Source of the DNA: Mesodorylaimus sp. YZB2_4
Taxonomy: Eukaryota > Nematoda > Enoplea > Dorylaimida > Dorylaimidae
NCBI GenBank assembly: GCA_030248295.1
Contig: JASANH010001652.1
Location: forward strand, 1 to 64,000
Direction of reading: 5' to 3'
DNA length: 64,000 nt
Shown: piece by piece, positions 44,201 to 54,900 of the stretch
How positions within the stretch are numbered: the stretch's first letter is position 1
Layout: every line of letters begins with the position of its first letter
The notes under the pieces: generated by a model
What the model saw: the letters and a program-made list of their open reading frames with translations, nothing else
Databases searched by the model: none
What the model was told of the DNA's origin: nothing
Translations under genes and position numbers: made by a program

Positions 44201-46610
44201 GTTTGCTAACTGGGCCTCTTTTTCTGTTTTTTAGGTACTCGGGAACAGATTAACAAATGTCTGCGCATGATTCGTCGTAAATTCCCGCCATCACGATTTC
44301 CTGAATTGCGTTTGACTCCGATTTTACCGCCTCCAGTTGCGACGACACCGCGGACGCCGGTTTGGGATAATATCGTACAGGTGACGTATTGTGAGGTTCG
44401 ATTATGACGTAGAACCGGAAGTGTGTGGTGGGCGTGGGGATGGGAGGACGATGTAGTAGTCAATTTTAATGATTTAGATAAGCTTTCGTCGGTTGAGTCG
44501 GGGGGCGTAGCACACGCTGCGCATCTGCGTACGCTTGCACGATCCATGGCGCCATAGCTTAGCTTAGTATTGCTTATGTGGGCATTAGAGGGGTCGTAGT
44601 GGAAGCCGCTGTGCAAATAGGGCGGTGCATAATTGGCATGAGCCGAGTGTTTTGTGCAAACTAGGCCATCTGGGCTACTGGCGTTGTCTCATGCCGCCAT
44701 TGGCGCGGGAGATAAATTTTCCAACGTATGTATATGACACGATGAACGTTAAAGACGGTGCGCAGTTTTGTTTTACGATGTGAAATCAAGCACTCAAACG
44801 GGACTTTCTCTAAAATGTGAAACATGCTGATCCCCCTGCAATCCAAGGAGGTCATACAACCCGTGCTGAGTGGTTAGATGGCTTTGAGGAGAAGGCACGC
44901 CTCGGGGAGGATCATTCGATTGTGCCTGGGCACATGGGGGATTGATTGGACTACGAGTTGAGTGACAGGAGCTCGTGAAAGCAAAGACAAGCGCACAGGA
45001 GGAACATAATCATTTTGCTAATGATGTTAAATTTTAGCTTAGTCTACCGGAAGGCATCAACTGCGAGGTGGCCGTTAGCAGTATCGTCAATATCGGGCAT
45101 GTTTTCGTGCAACAACCGACTCATCCTACTTTTTCATCTTTGGCACGTCTCGATCAGTACATGTTGGCAGTGTATGGACAGCCGGCTGGTATACCCCCGT
45201 TGCCTCGTCCTTTTGAAAGTGAGTGTAGATAAGTAGGTTTTTGAGGAGCTTCTGATGGACTGGTGTTTGTTGCAGTGGGTGTGATATGCGCTGCTCCAGT
45301 CTTGGGAGGATGGTATAGGGCGCAGACAATGGATGTTTACGACGACACAGACGAGGCCTTGGTCAAATTTGTGGACTACGGCGGATATTGTCGGGTACCA
45401 GCATCAGACTTGCGCCAAATAAGGTATGAACTGGTTTGGTTGGGTGAACTTTGACCTGTGAAACTGGTTTTGTTTCAGGAGTGACTTTATGACATTACCG
45501 TTTCAAGCGACTGAATGTTATTTGGCAAATATCTCGCCAGTAGATGGTAAGAGTGCGCTCGGGTTGGTGAAAGTACACTGCGTTCCAAAATTAAGTTTGT
45601 CGGTCACTTAAACAAGAAGGCCGACCTGTGCACAGCTGTTAATCTTGGAACCTAGTGTATTTGTTAGATAGAGTGAACACTGGAGGGATGGACGGATGGT
45701 TGGATTTAATCTGTGGTTGGGGTGAGAAGGGAATCCTTTCTTAAAATCTTGGAAATAGGGTCCTGGCGTGGATAGGGGAGGGGTAATTGAGCATTTTTGA
45801 CGGATGAAGCAGAAAAATTGGTTCAGGCGTGAGTTTTGGATAATGATGTGCATGAAAGTTGGGCAGAACACAGTTTACCCCTCCCCCATAAAGCGCCTGA
45901 AATAACCATTTGCCAGGAATATAGAAATTAGGGAAATCACTCTCGAGTCACAAAGGCGAGGAGGCCAAAGCCATCTGTGAGGAGTTTCTCTTTTGCCGTC
46001 GGTCAATCACTCAGGTAACCTGGCCTGGTCGGAGAAGGGATTTATTCTGTTGGGTGGTTGCTATATGACCCGACGTTGTGTAAGGGTGGGTGTATGTGGG
46101 TCTCGAAATAGTGTTGACTAATGACATGTAGTTTTTTAATGATGAGTAAGTGCTGAAACCGGGCTGGTCGAAACTGCTTCATTTTGGAGATAAGGCATTC
46201 TAATCAGTTAAGGGACTAATTTGAATGTTTAGCGAAATTATAGTTTATAAGCCTTAAACTCTTCAAGCCATACCTTGAAGAAATTTTATGATGGATGGAA
46301 GTCAGAGCAGCGCAGAGCCGATGACCAAGGAATATTGATTGGTGTATTTTTTAGAAACTGAAGGATGGTCGTCTGAGGCGCTATCGTTATTTGATTCGTT
46401 ATGTTTGGGCAAAGTGATCGAAGCAAAAGTTACTGGCCATTCGTCGGACAATATACCATTGGTTGAATTATATAGCACGACGCCAGACTCTAAAGTGAGT
46501 CGGGGAAACTTAAATGGGTGGGGAGGATTGAAAAGCTTTGATTTTCTGTTTAGTCCGTTTTGATCAATCGAGTTTTGGTGGATCGCGGCTACGCTGCGTG
46601 GACGGACTGA
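41207..46610 (+). CDS. AKAP1: A-kinase anchor protein 1 (mitochondrial, KH and Tudor domains)
   Basis: Tethers protein kinase A and mRNAs to the outer mitochondrial membrane. Eight exons: 41207-41992, 43921-44155, 44235-44380, 45038-45218, 45276-45423, 45479-45546, 46355-46494, 46554-46610; 586 residues. Residues 6-30 are a hydrophobic anchor ([20 protein letters not shown]) followed by basic YKKRRNRRK, typical of an outer-membrane signal. A long Ser/Lys/Glu-rich linker follows. The single KH domain has [14 protein letters not shown] with the GxxG loop. The extended Tudor domain has [29 protein letters not shown] and [15 protein letters not shown], then ends [17 protein letters not shown]. 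One KH rather than two favours AKAP1 over TDRKH. A PKA-binding amphipathic helix could not be placed by eye. Intron 1 is 1.9 kb. Confidence 0.93.
41993..43920 (+). other. AKAP1 intron 1 (1.9 kb)
   Basis: Longest intron of the window. Several chance ORFs on both strands (up to about 120 codons, for example 43368-43727 minus) show no family similarity. A regulatory or nested non-coding gene cannot be excluded. Confidence 0.45.
44381..45037 (+). other. AKAP1 intron 3 (657 bp)
   Basis: Non-coding; no recognised repeat family. Confidence 0.4.
45547..46354 (+). other. AKAP1 intron 6 (808 bp)
   Basis: Non-coding; the Tudor-domain reading continues at 46355. No recognised repeat family. Confidence 0.45.
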
Positions 46611-47326
46611 GCTGGTACAGGAACGAGTTATGTGTTCTGTACATATTAGGATAAGGGATTGGTAATGAGGGAAGAAAAGGCGTACATTGAAAGTACGGGC
46701 GCAGATAATAAAGCTTTTTCGTTTTGGGTTTCCAAATACTAGGCTATCTAAAATGTTCTTTTTTCTTATTGTGGCTTGAGCTGAGAATTGCGTCCTGTGC
46801 TGTTCTGGGGACTTTACAGTTGTTTGGCGCGCAGTACGAGAAATATGTTTCGTTTTCGAGCTACTTGTTGTCTGGAGACTGGTTTTGGTTTTGGAATTTA
46901 CTACGTTTGGGCGTTTGTTTCGTGTACGATTACGAGGGGATGTTGGGGACGATTTATGATTGCTGCCATCTGGAGAGAAATCAAGTGTGCTTTCAGATGG
47001 AAATTTATATGGAATTATGCCTAACAAATTGTCATGTTTTGTTTCTGGGTGATATCCGACGGGGATTATTAGAATTGTGCGATGTGTTTGGTTTGTGGTA
47101 GATATCGGTTTGGTTTTCCTTAGACCTTCAGTGTGTGCATAGTAATAAAATAAAATGTTACGCACCGTTGAGTGGGAAGTGAATGCTTGTTTTTGATTCA
47201 AACATGATCACAAACCGTCAAATTTTCATTGTAGCAAGTTCAGGCTGAATGTCGCCGAAAAACGAATAACATGAGAACAAACGCAAACATGCGCTTATCC
47301 GTCCAACATGGATCCGCCATCACCAC
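46611..47326. other. Tail-to-tail spacer AKAP1/TCTP
   Basis: 3' UTRs of convergent genes. A stop-free minus-strand run of 299 codons crosses it into the AKAP1 3' exons but contains no ATG, so it is not counted as a gene. AATAAAATAAAA near 47145 could serve as AKAP1 poly(A) signal. Confidence 0.45.
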
Positions 47327-47860
47327 CTAACATTTCTCAACGTGCACTCCCTGCTTGACTAACATCACGTAGGGGATGTCCTCGCTTCCTTCGCTACGAT
47401 ATTCCATGATGGCCAGTTGACCTTCAGCCGCGTTCTCGCCAGCACCACAGAAGAATTGAAGATTTTGAAAGCGCTCCTTCTTCAACAGACTGCTTACCCA
47501 ACCTTGAATTTTGGTCTTGAACGTTTTCAGTTCGTCGTCGCCCATACCATCGGCTTTCAATCGATCGACCAATTTCTTCACGTATTCTTTGACCCAATCT
47601 TTGAACACGCTGGCGTTTTGGTAAACGGGCATTTCGACCAATTGGTGGTTGAGGACGATGTCGACACCACGTTGTACGGTTTCGTCGGTACCTTCGTCGG
47701 CTTCTTCGGCTGATGGATTCGAGCCGGCCAAGACGATTTCGCCCTCCTTGCGAGTCACGTACTTCCCTTTGAACTCGAAGATGATGTCATCGACGAGCTG
47801 AGTGGGGAACGAGTCGCTGCTCAGTTCGTCTCCGGAGAAGATGTCCTTGTAGATGATCAT
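47327..47860 (-). CDS. TPT1: Translationally controlled tumour protein (TCTP)
   Basis: Abundant cytosolic protein that binds calcium, tubulin and small GTPases and acts in growth control. Uninterrupted coding exon of 177 residues. Starts MIIYKDIFSGDELSSDSF; the TCTP signature region reads LAGSNPSAEEADEGTDE; then GVDIVLNHQLVEMPV and the C-terminus EYRSEGSEDIPYVMLVKQG...VEKC. The strongly C-ending codons fit high expression. CTTTTTCAG just upstream of the ATG on this strand (about 47873-47881) suggests a 5' UTR intron. Confidence 0.96.
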   Translation of the reverse strand: MIIYKDIFSGDELSSDSFPTQLVDDIIFEFKGKYVTRKEGEIVLAGSNPSAEEADEGTDETVQRGVDIVLNHQLVEMPVYQNASVFKDWVKEYVKKLVDRLKADGMGDDELKTFKTKIQGWVSSLLKKERFQNLQFFCGAGENAAEGQLAIMEYRSEGSEDIPYVMLVKQGVHVEKC

Positions 47861-48416
47861 TTTCGTAGAATGAACTGAAAAAGTTGGGCATATAGGCTAC
47901 CTGTATTATGTATAGTCGCCGCCTAAACAATAGGATCTAAACTGCCATCAAAATCACGGATAATCAGTTCGAAGGATTTCAGGACGAAACTTCACATTGT
48001 ATTTCAAAATTGAAACCAAGAAATGGTTTCTTACCTCGAGAATTACAAGATGACTAATAAATAACGGGTAAATGAGGCAAAAACTCTGCCTAAACTTGCT
48101 AAAGCGCACGCGAAGGAGCGACGAATAAGAATGAAAGAAAAATATTTGGGATGACAAGACGCAACAATGCCCAATTGTCTGGCACACTAATGTTTTCTTA
48201 GTCTAGTTTGGAATGGTCCAAACGTGTTGTGCGCGCTACTTATAGCAAACTGCGTATGCAAATCAGGACCATTTTCCGGGGAAATTTTACAGTAGGACAA
48301 AATATTTTTGTTTGCTGTTTGCAAAGTTCAAGTCTCTTTAAAAAAGTTTTATTTTTTGATTGTTTGCATAAAAAATTGACCGAGTTACGTCAAGTCGGTT
48401 ATGTTGGTCGTTGGAT
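47861..48416. promoter_or_regulatory. Head-to-head region TCTP/cyclin T
   Basis: 556 bp between divergent start codons, AT-rich. Part is probably the TCTP 5' UTR intron. No motif assigned. Confidence 0.4.
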
Positions 48417-51400
48417 ATGAATTCGATGATATCGCCGACGAATATGGCGTCTTCGTCGTCATTATCGTCGGCTCAGGATGAAGGATCAAAAGTTGTTCAA
48501 TGTCTGCCTGGAACACCCGCAAGATGGTTTTTCCCAACTGATAAATTGACATCGAAGAATCCGACTTTAAGATCTGGAATCGATTTGGAAAAGGAATTGT
48601 TATATCGACAGCAAGCGGCAAGCTTTATTCACGATCTTGGAACCAAACTGCATTTGTAAGTAAAAGTTTCACTTTTTTGGTTTTTACTGAGTTTAATAAT
48701 TTTTAGACCTCATTGGGTAATGAACGTCGCAATAGTTTATATGCATCGATTTTACGTTTTTCATTCATTCAAACGCTTTCACAGAAATGTAAGGTTCCTA
48801 CAGTTTTCCGCCTTCGTCATCAGCTCTTTGATAATGTATTTTCAGGATCTTGCGGCTGCTGCCTTGTTTCTCGCTGCCAAAGTGGAAGAAATGCCAAGAA
48901 AACTCGAGCATATTGTGAAAATCTCGTACGCTTTTCAACACGGAGGAGAACAACCGTTGGATACGATGTCTGATGTGAGATAACAGCTTTTCTGTGATCG
49001 CATGTTCAGCCATAGAATACGCTGAGCTTTTCAGAAGTATATGGAAGAAGCGCAGAAAATTGCGACTTACGAAAATATTCTACTTCAGACCCTGGGTATG
49101 GCATTGCTTACGCAAGTGCTATAATTCCAGTGATAAAATGAGCTGTTTTAAGGCTTCGATTTGAACGTCGAGGTGCCTAATTCTTTTGTTGTTAAACGTA
49201 TTCAACAATTGAATGGTAAGTTAGGCAAGGGCTGGTTTGAGCTGGTCCGTATCTGACTCGAATCTGGCCATTGCTTTCAGCTCCGAGAGCTCTGGCGTTT
49301 GCAGCTTACCATTTTACAACTGATAGGTATGAGATCCCTTGTTGTTTTTTTATTACGCTCGAAATCTGTTGGTTTTTCAGTTTACATTTGACAACGTTTT
49401 GTCTTCGTTATCGACCTCCAGTGGTCGCCTGTGCTTGCATCAACTTGGCTTGCGACTGGGCCAAGTGGGAAGTAAGTTAATGCTTTGTTAACTCGTTGGT
49501 TTTCTGGTTGATTACTGCTTGTTTGGAGTTTGCTTAGCAATCTCTAAGACTGATTTTTTGTTTTAGATACCAGCTGCACGCGATGGTAGACCTTGGTATA
49601 CGTGCTTCGATCTGGAAGTGACCCCAGAACTTTTGAAAGGTGATTTTAAAAGAAAGCCTCTCCTTCGCAAGTTTATGAGATCCTGTGAACTGCTAATGAC
49701 ACGAGCATGAATCCACAACTGTAATCGTCCCTTTTTTAGTTATGGCCGACGAGCTTGTTAGCGTATTTCAACGATGTCCCGAAAGATTGCGAGGCAAACG
49801 CCACTTGGCCAATATTAAACGAGACAGCAATGGATTGGTCATTCCATCTTCTGTTATGGCCGAAGGAAATAATGGAATGTCGTTGGCCGAATTGCACGAT
49901 CGAATATCATCGGCGGGATTTTCTCATTCTTCAGTGCCGCCTCCCTTGCCCGTTATCCCTTTCCCGCCTGTTCCTGTCTCGTCGATCAAGGTAGTGGCAA
50001 GTGCGTCTGTGGAGAACGGCGGAAAGGTAAGTTTAGATGTCAGAATGACTACACGAAATGGAATCTATATCGATTGGTTTTATTTAGCTTCCTTCCTCTC
50101 GGTATTCTGCGAGTCTGTCGATTTCGACGGTGTTAACGTCTGATTCGCAAAAAAAATGTCGGGCAGAAACGTCGAAAGTGGATTTAAAGTCTTACAAAGA
50201 AAGAATGAAAGAACGCGAGATTGAGAAAGCGAAAGCGGGATCTGATAGTAGTCAACAACGGAAAAGTTTTATTCCTGATATGTCTTCGATGACGAACGAT
50301 TCGTGGCTGTTCGCTAGCAATGAGAAGAAAGACGACAGGAAGAATAGTCCAAAAACTTCGATCGTCAAAGAGACAGTATCGAAGGGCGAGAGGGAATCGT
50401 CGGCTTCGGCGGAACGTCGTATCGACGATGATCGACATGGCCGTCGTGAGGAGCATCGCTCCAGCCGTCGCGACGATCGGCATTGTCGCTCGCATCATCC
50501 GTATAGTCGTGGTCGCGATGAAAAATCGAAAGGAACCCACGGATCGTCTAATGAACGGTGCAGTTCTTCGATGGATAAGCAACAGCGTCCACGCGAGAGT
50601 GGCTTGGAAACGGATTCCAATTCGCCGCCGTCCAATCACCGTCGATCTCAAGCTAATCACCGAGAGCAAACGGCGGAGGCATCGGAAACTCAGGTGACTC
50701 AATCGGCCAGTGCTGGTGGTCAGTCGAACATGGAAATTGATGACACTGATAATGGGACGACTAGAAAACGAGCCCGCGTCGAGAATGGTGTATTCGAGGC
50801 GCCAGTCGAGAAAGCTATCAGAGTTATCGATTACGATCATGGAACGGTGAGGAATGGGACAGAATTCGGCGGACTCAGAGCCAAGATGATTATCGATTAC
50901 GAATTCGGTAGCAGAATTATGACAGATTACGGCCATGGTAGCAGTGGTGAAGTCGGGTATCGAGAAACCAAAGCGTCGACGGTATCGATTCCGAATGGAA
51001 ATGGGTCGCATTCGATTGACGAGAAAATTGAGAAAAATGGTGATGTCTATCCGTCGTCCAGTCATGAGAAAAGTGAAAAATCAGAATCGAGACAAGCCAC
51101 GGGCAAACATCGCGATAATGCACGACCTAGACCTGCTGCGAGTGCTCAGATGGCAGCCATCGACAGACATTTCCAATCGATAGGACAGGTAACCATTGTA
51201 TGGTTGGTGTTGGGAGATATCACCCTTGAATCAGTGTGAAGGGAATGCAAGCTTAGGGAACCTAGAAAAAGTTTTTCCACTCAGAAATAATTTAAATGAT
51301 AGGTGAGCCGTAGCTTTTCTTAAAACTCAGTCGATTTGAGATAGAGTGCTTTTTGTCAAATTTTACGAAAAAATTAGGGCCTCTGATTGAGATTTCTACA

Positions 51401-51747
51401 GCGACTAATGACGGTTGAGCTTTCAGCATGTTTGCGGTGGTGGGCTACCAAAAACGGACCAGCTGGCACGTATAGATAATGGTCATGCGGCGGGTAGCAG
51501 CACTTCGGATGTCAGTTCGGTGGTTGGAAATCGTGTGCCGAGCGACGAAATCTTGCGTCAAGCTACGCAGAAGGCGGAGCAGATGCAAAAATCTTTGGAC
51601 AGAACTGAAAAATGGGAACGGTTGGAGAAATTGAAAAAGACGAATCTCGCCGCCACCATCCCACTCGCCTCACTCAAAGTCACAAAGCCGACCATGCCGT
51701 CGAGTAACGATGCTTGGATTCGGTCCAATCATGGCGAACCCCCGTGA
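48417..51747 (+). CDS. CCNT: Cyclin T, regulatory subunit of P-TEFb
   Basis: Partner of CDK9; P-TEFb releases paused RNA polymerase II. Eleven exons: 48417-48655, 48707-48788, 48846-48974, 49035-49095, 49153-49215, 49281-49326, 49381-49471, 49567-49639, 49740-50026, 50088-51188, 51427-51747; 830 residues. Cyclin box 1: [66 protein letters not shown]. Cyclin box 2: [37 protein letters not shown]. The C-terminal half, mostly one 1.1-kb exon, is Arg/Ser/His-rich and disordered; in vertebrate cyclin T a His-rich part binds the polymerase tail. The spacing SLHLTTFC and KLEHIV favour cyclin T over cyclin K. Several ATGs near the start; the first in frame is taken. Confidence 0.95.
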
Positions 51748-51975
51748 ATTGAGTTCATAAGCATGTAAGCTGCATGGACTGGTTTACGTAGCTGGCTAAC
51801 GTATTTACGCGTCGGGTGTTCCGCTTGACTGAACGTTTGTGTATATGGTACTTATTGGTGACTGCAGTAAAGTATATGTTGGACCGTCACCATATAGGAA
51901 TGCAAGGCGAGCTAGCGTATACTAGGATATCGATATCACAGTGTCTAGGATAGGACTACGCGGGCTGGCTGCTGA

Positions 51976-54900
51976 TCAGCCCATGCTCTGCTCGTCGTCG
52001 GCCTCTTGGGCCAGCTGAAGAATACTGGTGAAGGAGAACGGTTCGAACAGGTACCCCGTGCCTCCGTAGAACTTGCTTTGGAACTCGACCCTGCAAGAGG
52101 AGGGTGGTGAGAGAGGGAGGAGGACGAGGCTGGGACGACTCACCAATGCAGACGCAAGGCGTGCAAGAAGGCGGAGAGGCCTTCCATGACGACCAGGATG
52201 GCTATGGTCAGACATCCGAAGGCGAAGAAGATTAAGAATACCATGACGATGCCAGCGTAGCTATCGCTCTTCAATGCCATACGCATCACCATGCTCCACA
52301 GCACCTCGGACAGTTCTGCAACGGAGCCAGGGTGAGGTCGGGAGGGCTGGGCAGGGAGCTACTTACGTGCGTGGGCCAGGGACAGGGCCCAGAGACGAAG
52401 GTAGGAGGCCGTGTGGGAAATGCAACCGAGGCAGTACTCGATCGTGTGGATGGCCTGGTGGATGAACACTTCGCTGAATTGGAACTGAAATGAAGTGAGG
52501 TGAGAGGACATGGGGTGCCGAGCCAACCTCACAGCACGATGGTGTGGTCAGGGGCCTGTTGCAGACACAGTACACCAGCACCATGTGGTCGCAGTGCCTC
52601 AGTGTGAGCTACAGGCCCCTCTGGGTACTGTGCTGTATGTACAGGCCATACCTCTTCTCCGTGGCCGCCGTGCCCGTGAGCACCATGCTCACCGCTCGGC
52701 TGGGCAGTTTCGATACCCTTTTCAGCATCGGCATGATGGCCATTGGTGTGCTGGCCATTGGTCTGCTCCCCGTTCACAGTGGTCAGTGGAATGTCGCCTC
52801 GCTGAAAATGGTCACTTAGGACAAGGAGTCCGGGTAATCTGCGTTGTACTTACCAGTCTCATTCTTCTGCTATTCTGCGCTTTGAGTACAAAAGGTTTGA
52901 TGAGTAGCATAGCGGGCACGCAGAGCAGTGCTATGAACAGTAGCACCATCTCGACCACTACCTGAAAGGGTGTGCAACAGTGTTTGCCCCAGGTCATGTC
53001 CAAATATGGCAGCTTACCTGGCCAGGATAGTAGGCATTGACAGCGCATGTGGCGCCCTCGAAGCCCTGCTTCCTGCTCTTCAACATGAACATGTTGATCA
53101 GACCAATCAGGAGTGACGGGGCGCAGTGCGAGCCGGGGTACAAGCCGACAGGAACTTCCTTGGCACCAGCCGGGAATACGATCCACTTGTACAAGATGGT
53201 GACGCACAGGTAGACGAAGATGCACGACAGGAAGAGCAGCTGAGGAATGAACTGGGTGAAGATGTCCAGGGTGCTTCGGAAGTATCTGAAGCCAAGAGAC
53301 TGTTGGACTGGGATGTGGCCACTGCTGGGATAGTCATGTTCTGTCCATATAGGCACGTGATGGTGCATCCGACATGCATCCCTTTCAGCTAAGGAGGCCC
53401 CTTATCTTATTATTTTAGGTCCTACTGGCCCCCTTTTCCATTATCTATCGTTTCAACTAGCCCCCATTTGGAGTATGCATCATGAGTAAAACCTAATCTG
53501 AAATTAAGTTTTCACATCAGAAATAAAAATGTGACAAGATGGCGAGATAAGACCGAACCAGAATAGATACAGTTACATCAGATACTACTTGGTCAGGCGC
53601 ATGGGGGCACGCAGAAAGGACGTATTTTGCTGCAAATGGTGGATTGTCTCCGCTGTATTCTTGTGTAATAGGCACGGACTATGCTCTCTGGCCTACTGAT
53701 GCACTGGTTCAGGGAACCGGTCTGCCTCTCCCAAGCCAGGGCCGGCACAAGACCGAGAGCGAGATCAAGGTCAAGTGTCCAGTTTGCTTTTAAGGCATTG
53801 GTAGAGAACTGGTCTTGAGTTCCTGGTCCGAACTTGTCTGTGAGCACTCCTGGCTCAGGTCCGTCAGAACCCCTTTGACGGCCAACACGTGTGGCTGCTG
53901 CCGAATTGTGAGTCTGCACGGCCTTCTTGGTGTGGGATAGTCTAACACGTTGCGTAGTGTCCGTGGACTGCGTGGGCTGGTTCCTGTGGCTTGAGCCATC
54001 CTCTGGTCAGTCCTAGTCTATCCTAGGACGAGCCATGGATTTCACTTGGAATCTGACGCTGAAAACATCTCTAACAGGCCCCGCCATCCGCATTCACCCA
54101 CCTGTAGTTCAGAAGACTGAGGAAGACCCCGAGTACCATTTGGAAGATCCCCAAGATGACGGACATTTTCATTTTGAACGAATTGATAAAGTTCAGTTTG
54201 TTGGACGCAATGTTCCACACCTGTCAAAAAAGGGCGCAGTCAGAGTTGCGCAGCAAGAGCGTCACAACAGACTCACTGGATCGAAACCGTACGGATAGGA
54301 ATAGTTGAGGAAAGCCGCTGTGTTCGGGTCAATTTGTAATTTGAGATTGTTGGTAAGTTCTTTGTCACTGAAATGGGGAAGCAGCAATCAGAAAGACTAT
54401 TCGACAGGTGGTTGGAGTGGATCTCAAGTTTGGGCTCCGTTAGCATGAAAATCACAGCTATCGATCCGTCGAATGGCTGCACCCCATTGATCTCTTGTGT
54501 TCAGACATACTCGTATGGAACGCGCCAAGTTGATCCGAACACGTTGAAGGACTTGGAGAAGATATCGTTGTATATGGTGCCCGTGTAGATGGCGAACAGG
54601 CCCATCAGCAAGATGATGTAGCGTCCTTCGAAGAACGTGTTGAATATCTGGATGAAGGAGTGATATTATTAGGGGCTGGACCGGATAGCCCATACCGACC
54701 ATAATAAATAGAACCAGAATGCCCACATAAGTCCGCAGAGGGAGTCGAACCCACCCAGTGACTACCATCCCGTGTACTGACCATCACACGAGCTATATGG
54801 AGAAATTGTGTTTGCTTAAGCCAGGTAGAATGTGCTAAGTAGGCGGCCCCATCTACTGACACAGACCCATACCATGAACACGGTCTGAGATTATCTGAGG

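Noticed and set aside
46302-47201. 299-codon stop-free run on the minus strand, antisense to the AKAP1 3' exons
   Set aside because: It contains no ATG, is Ser/Thr/Asn/Lys-rich without any family motif, and overlaps clear AKAP1 exons on the other strand.
50184-51065. 293-codon ORF antisense to the large cyclin T exon
   Set aside because: A shadow of the Arg/Ser codons of cyclin T; no independent splice or family evidence.
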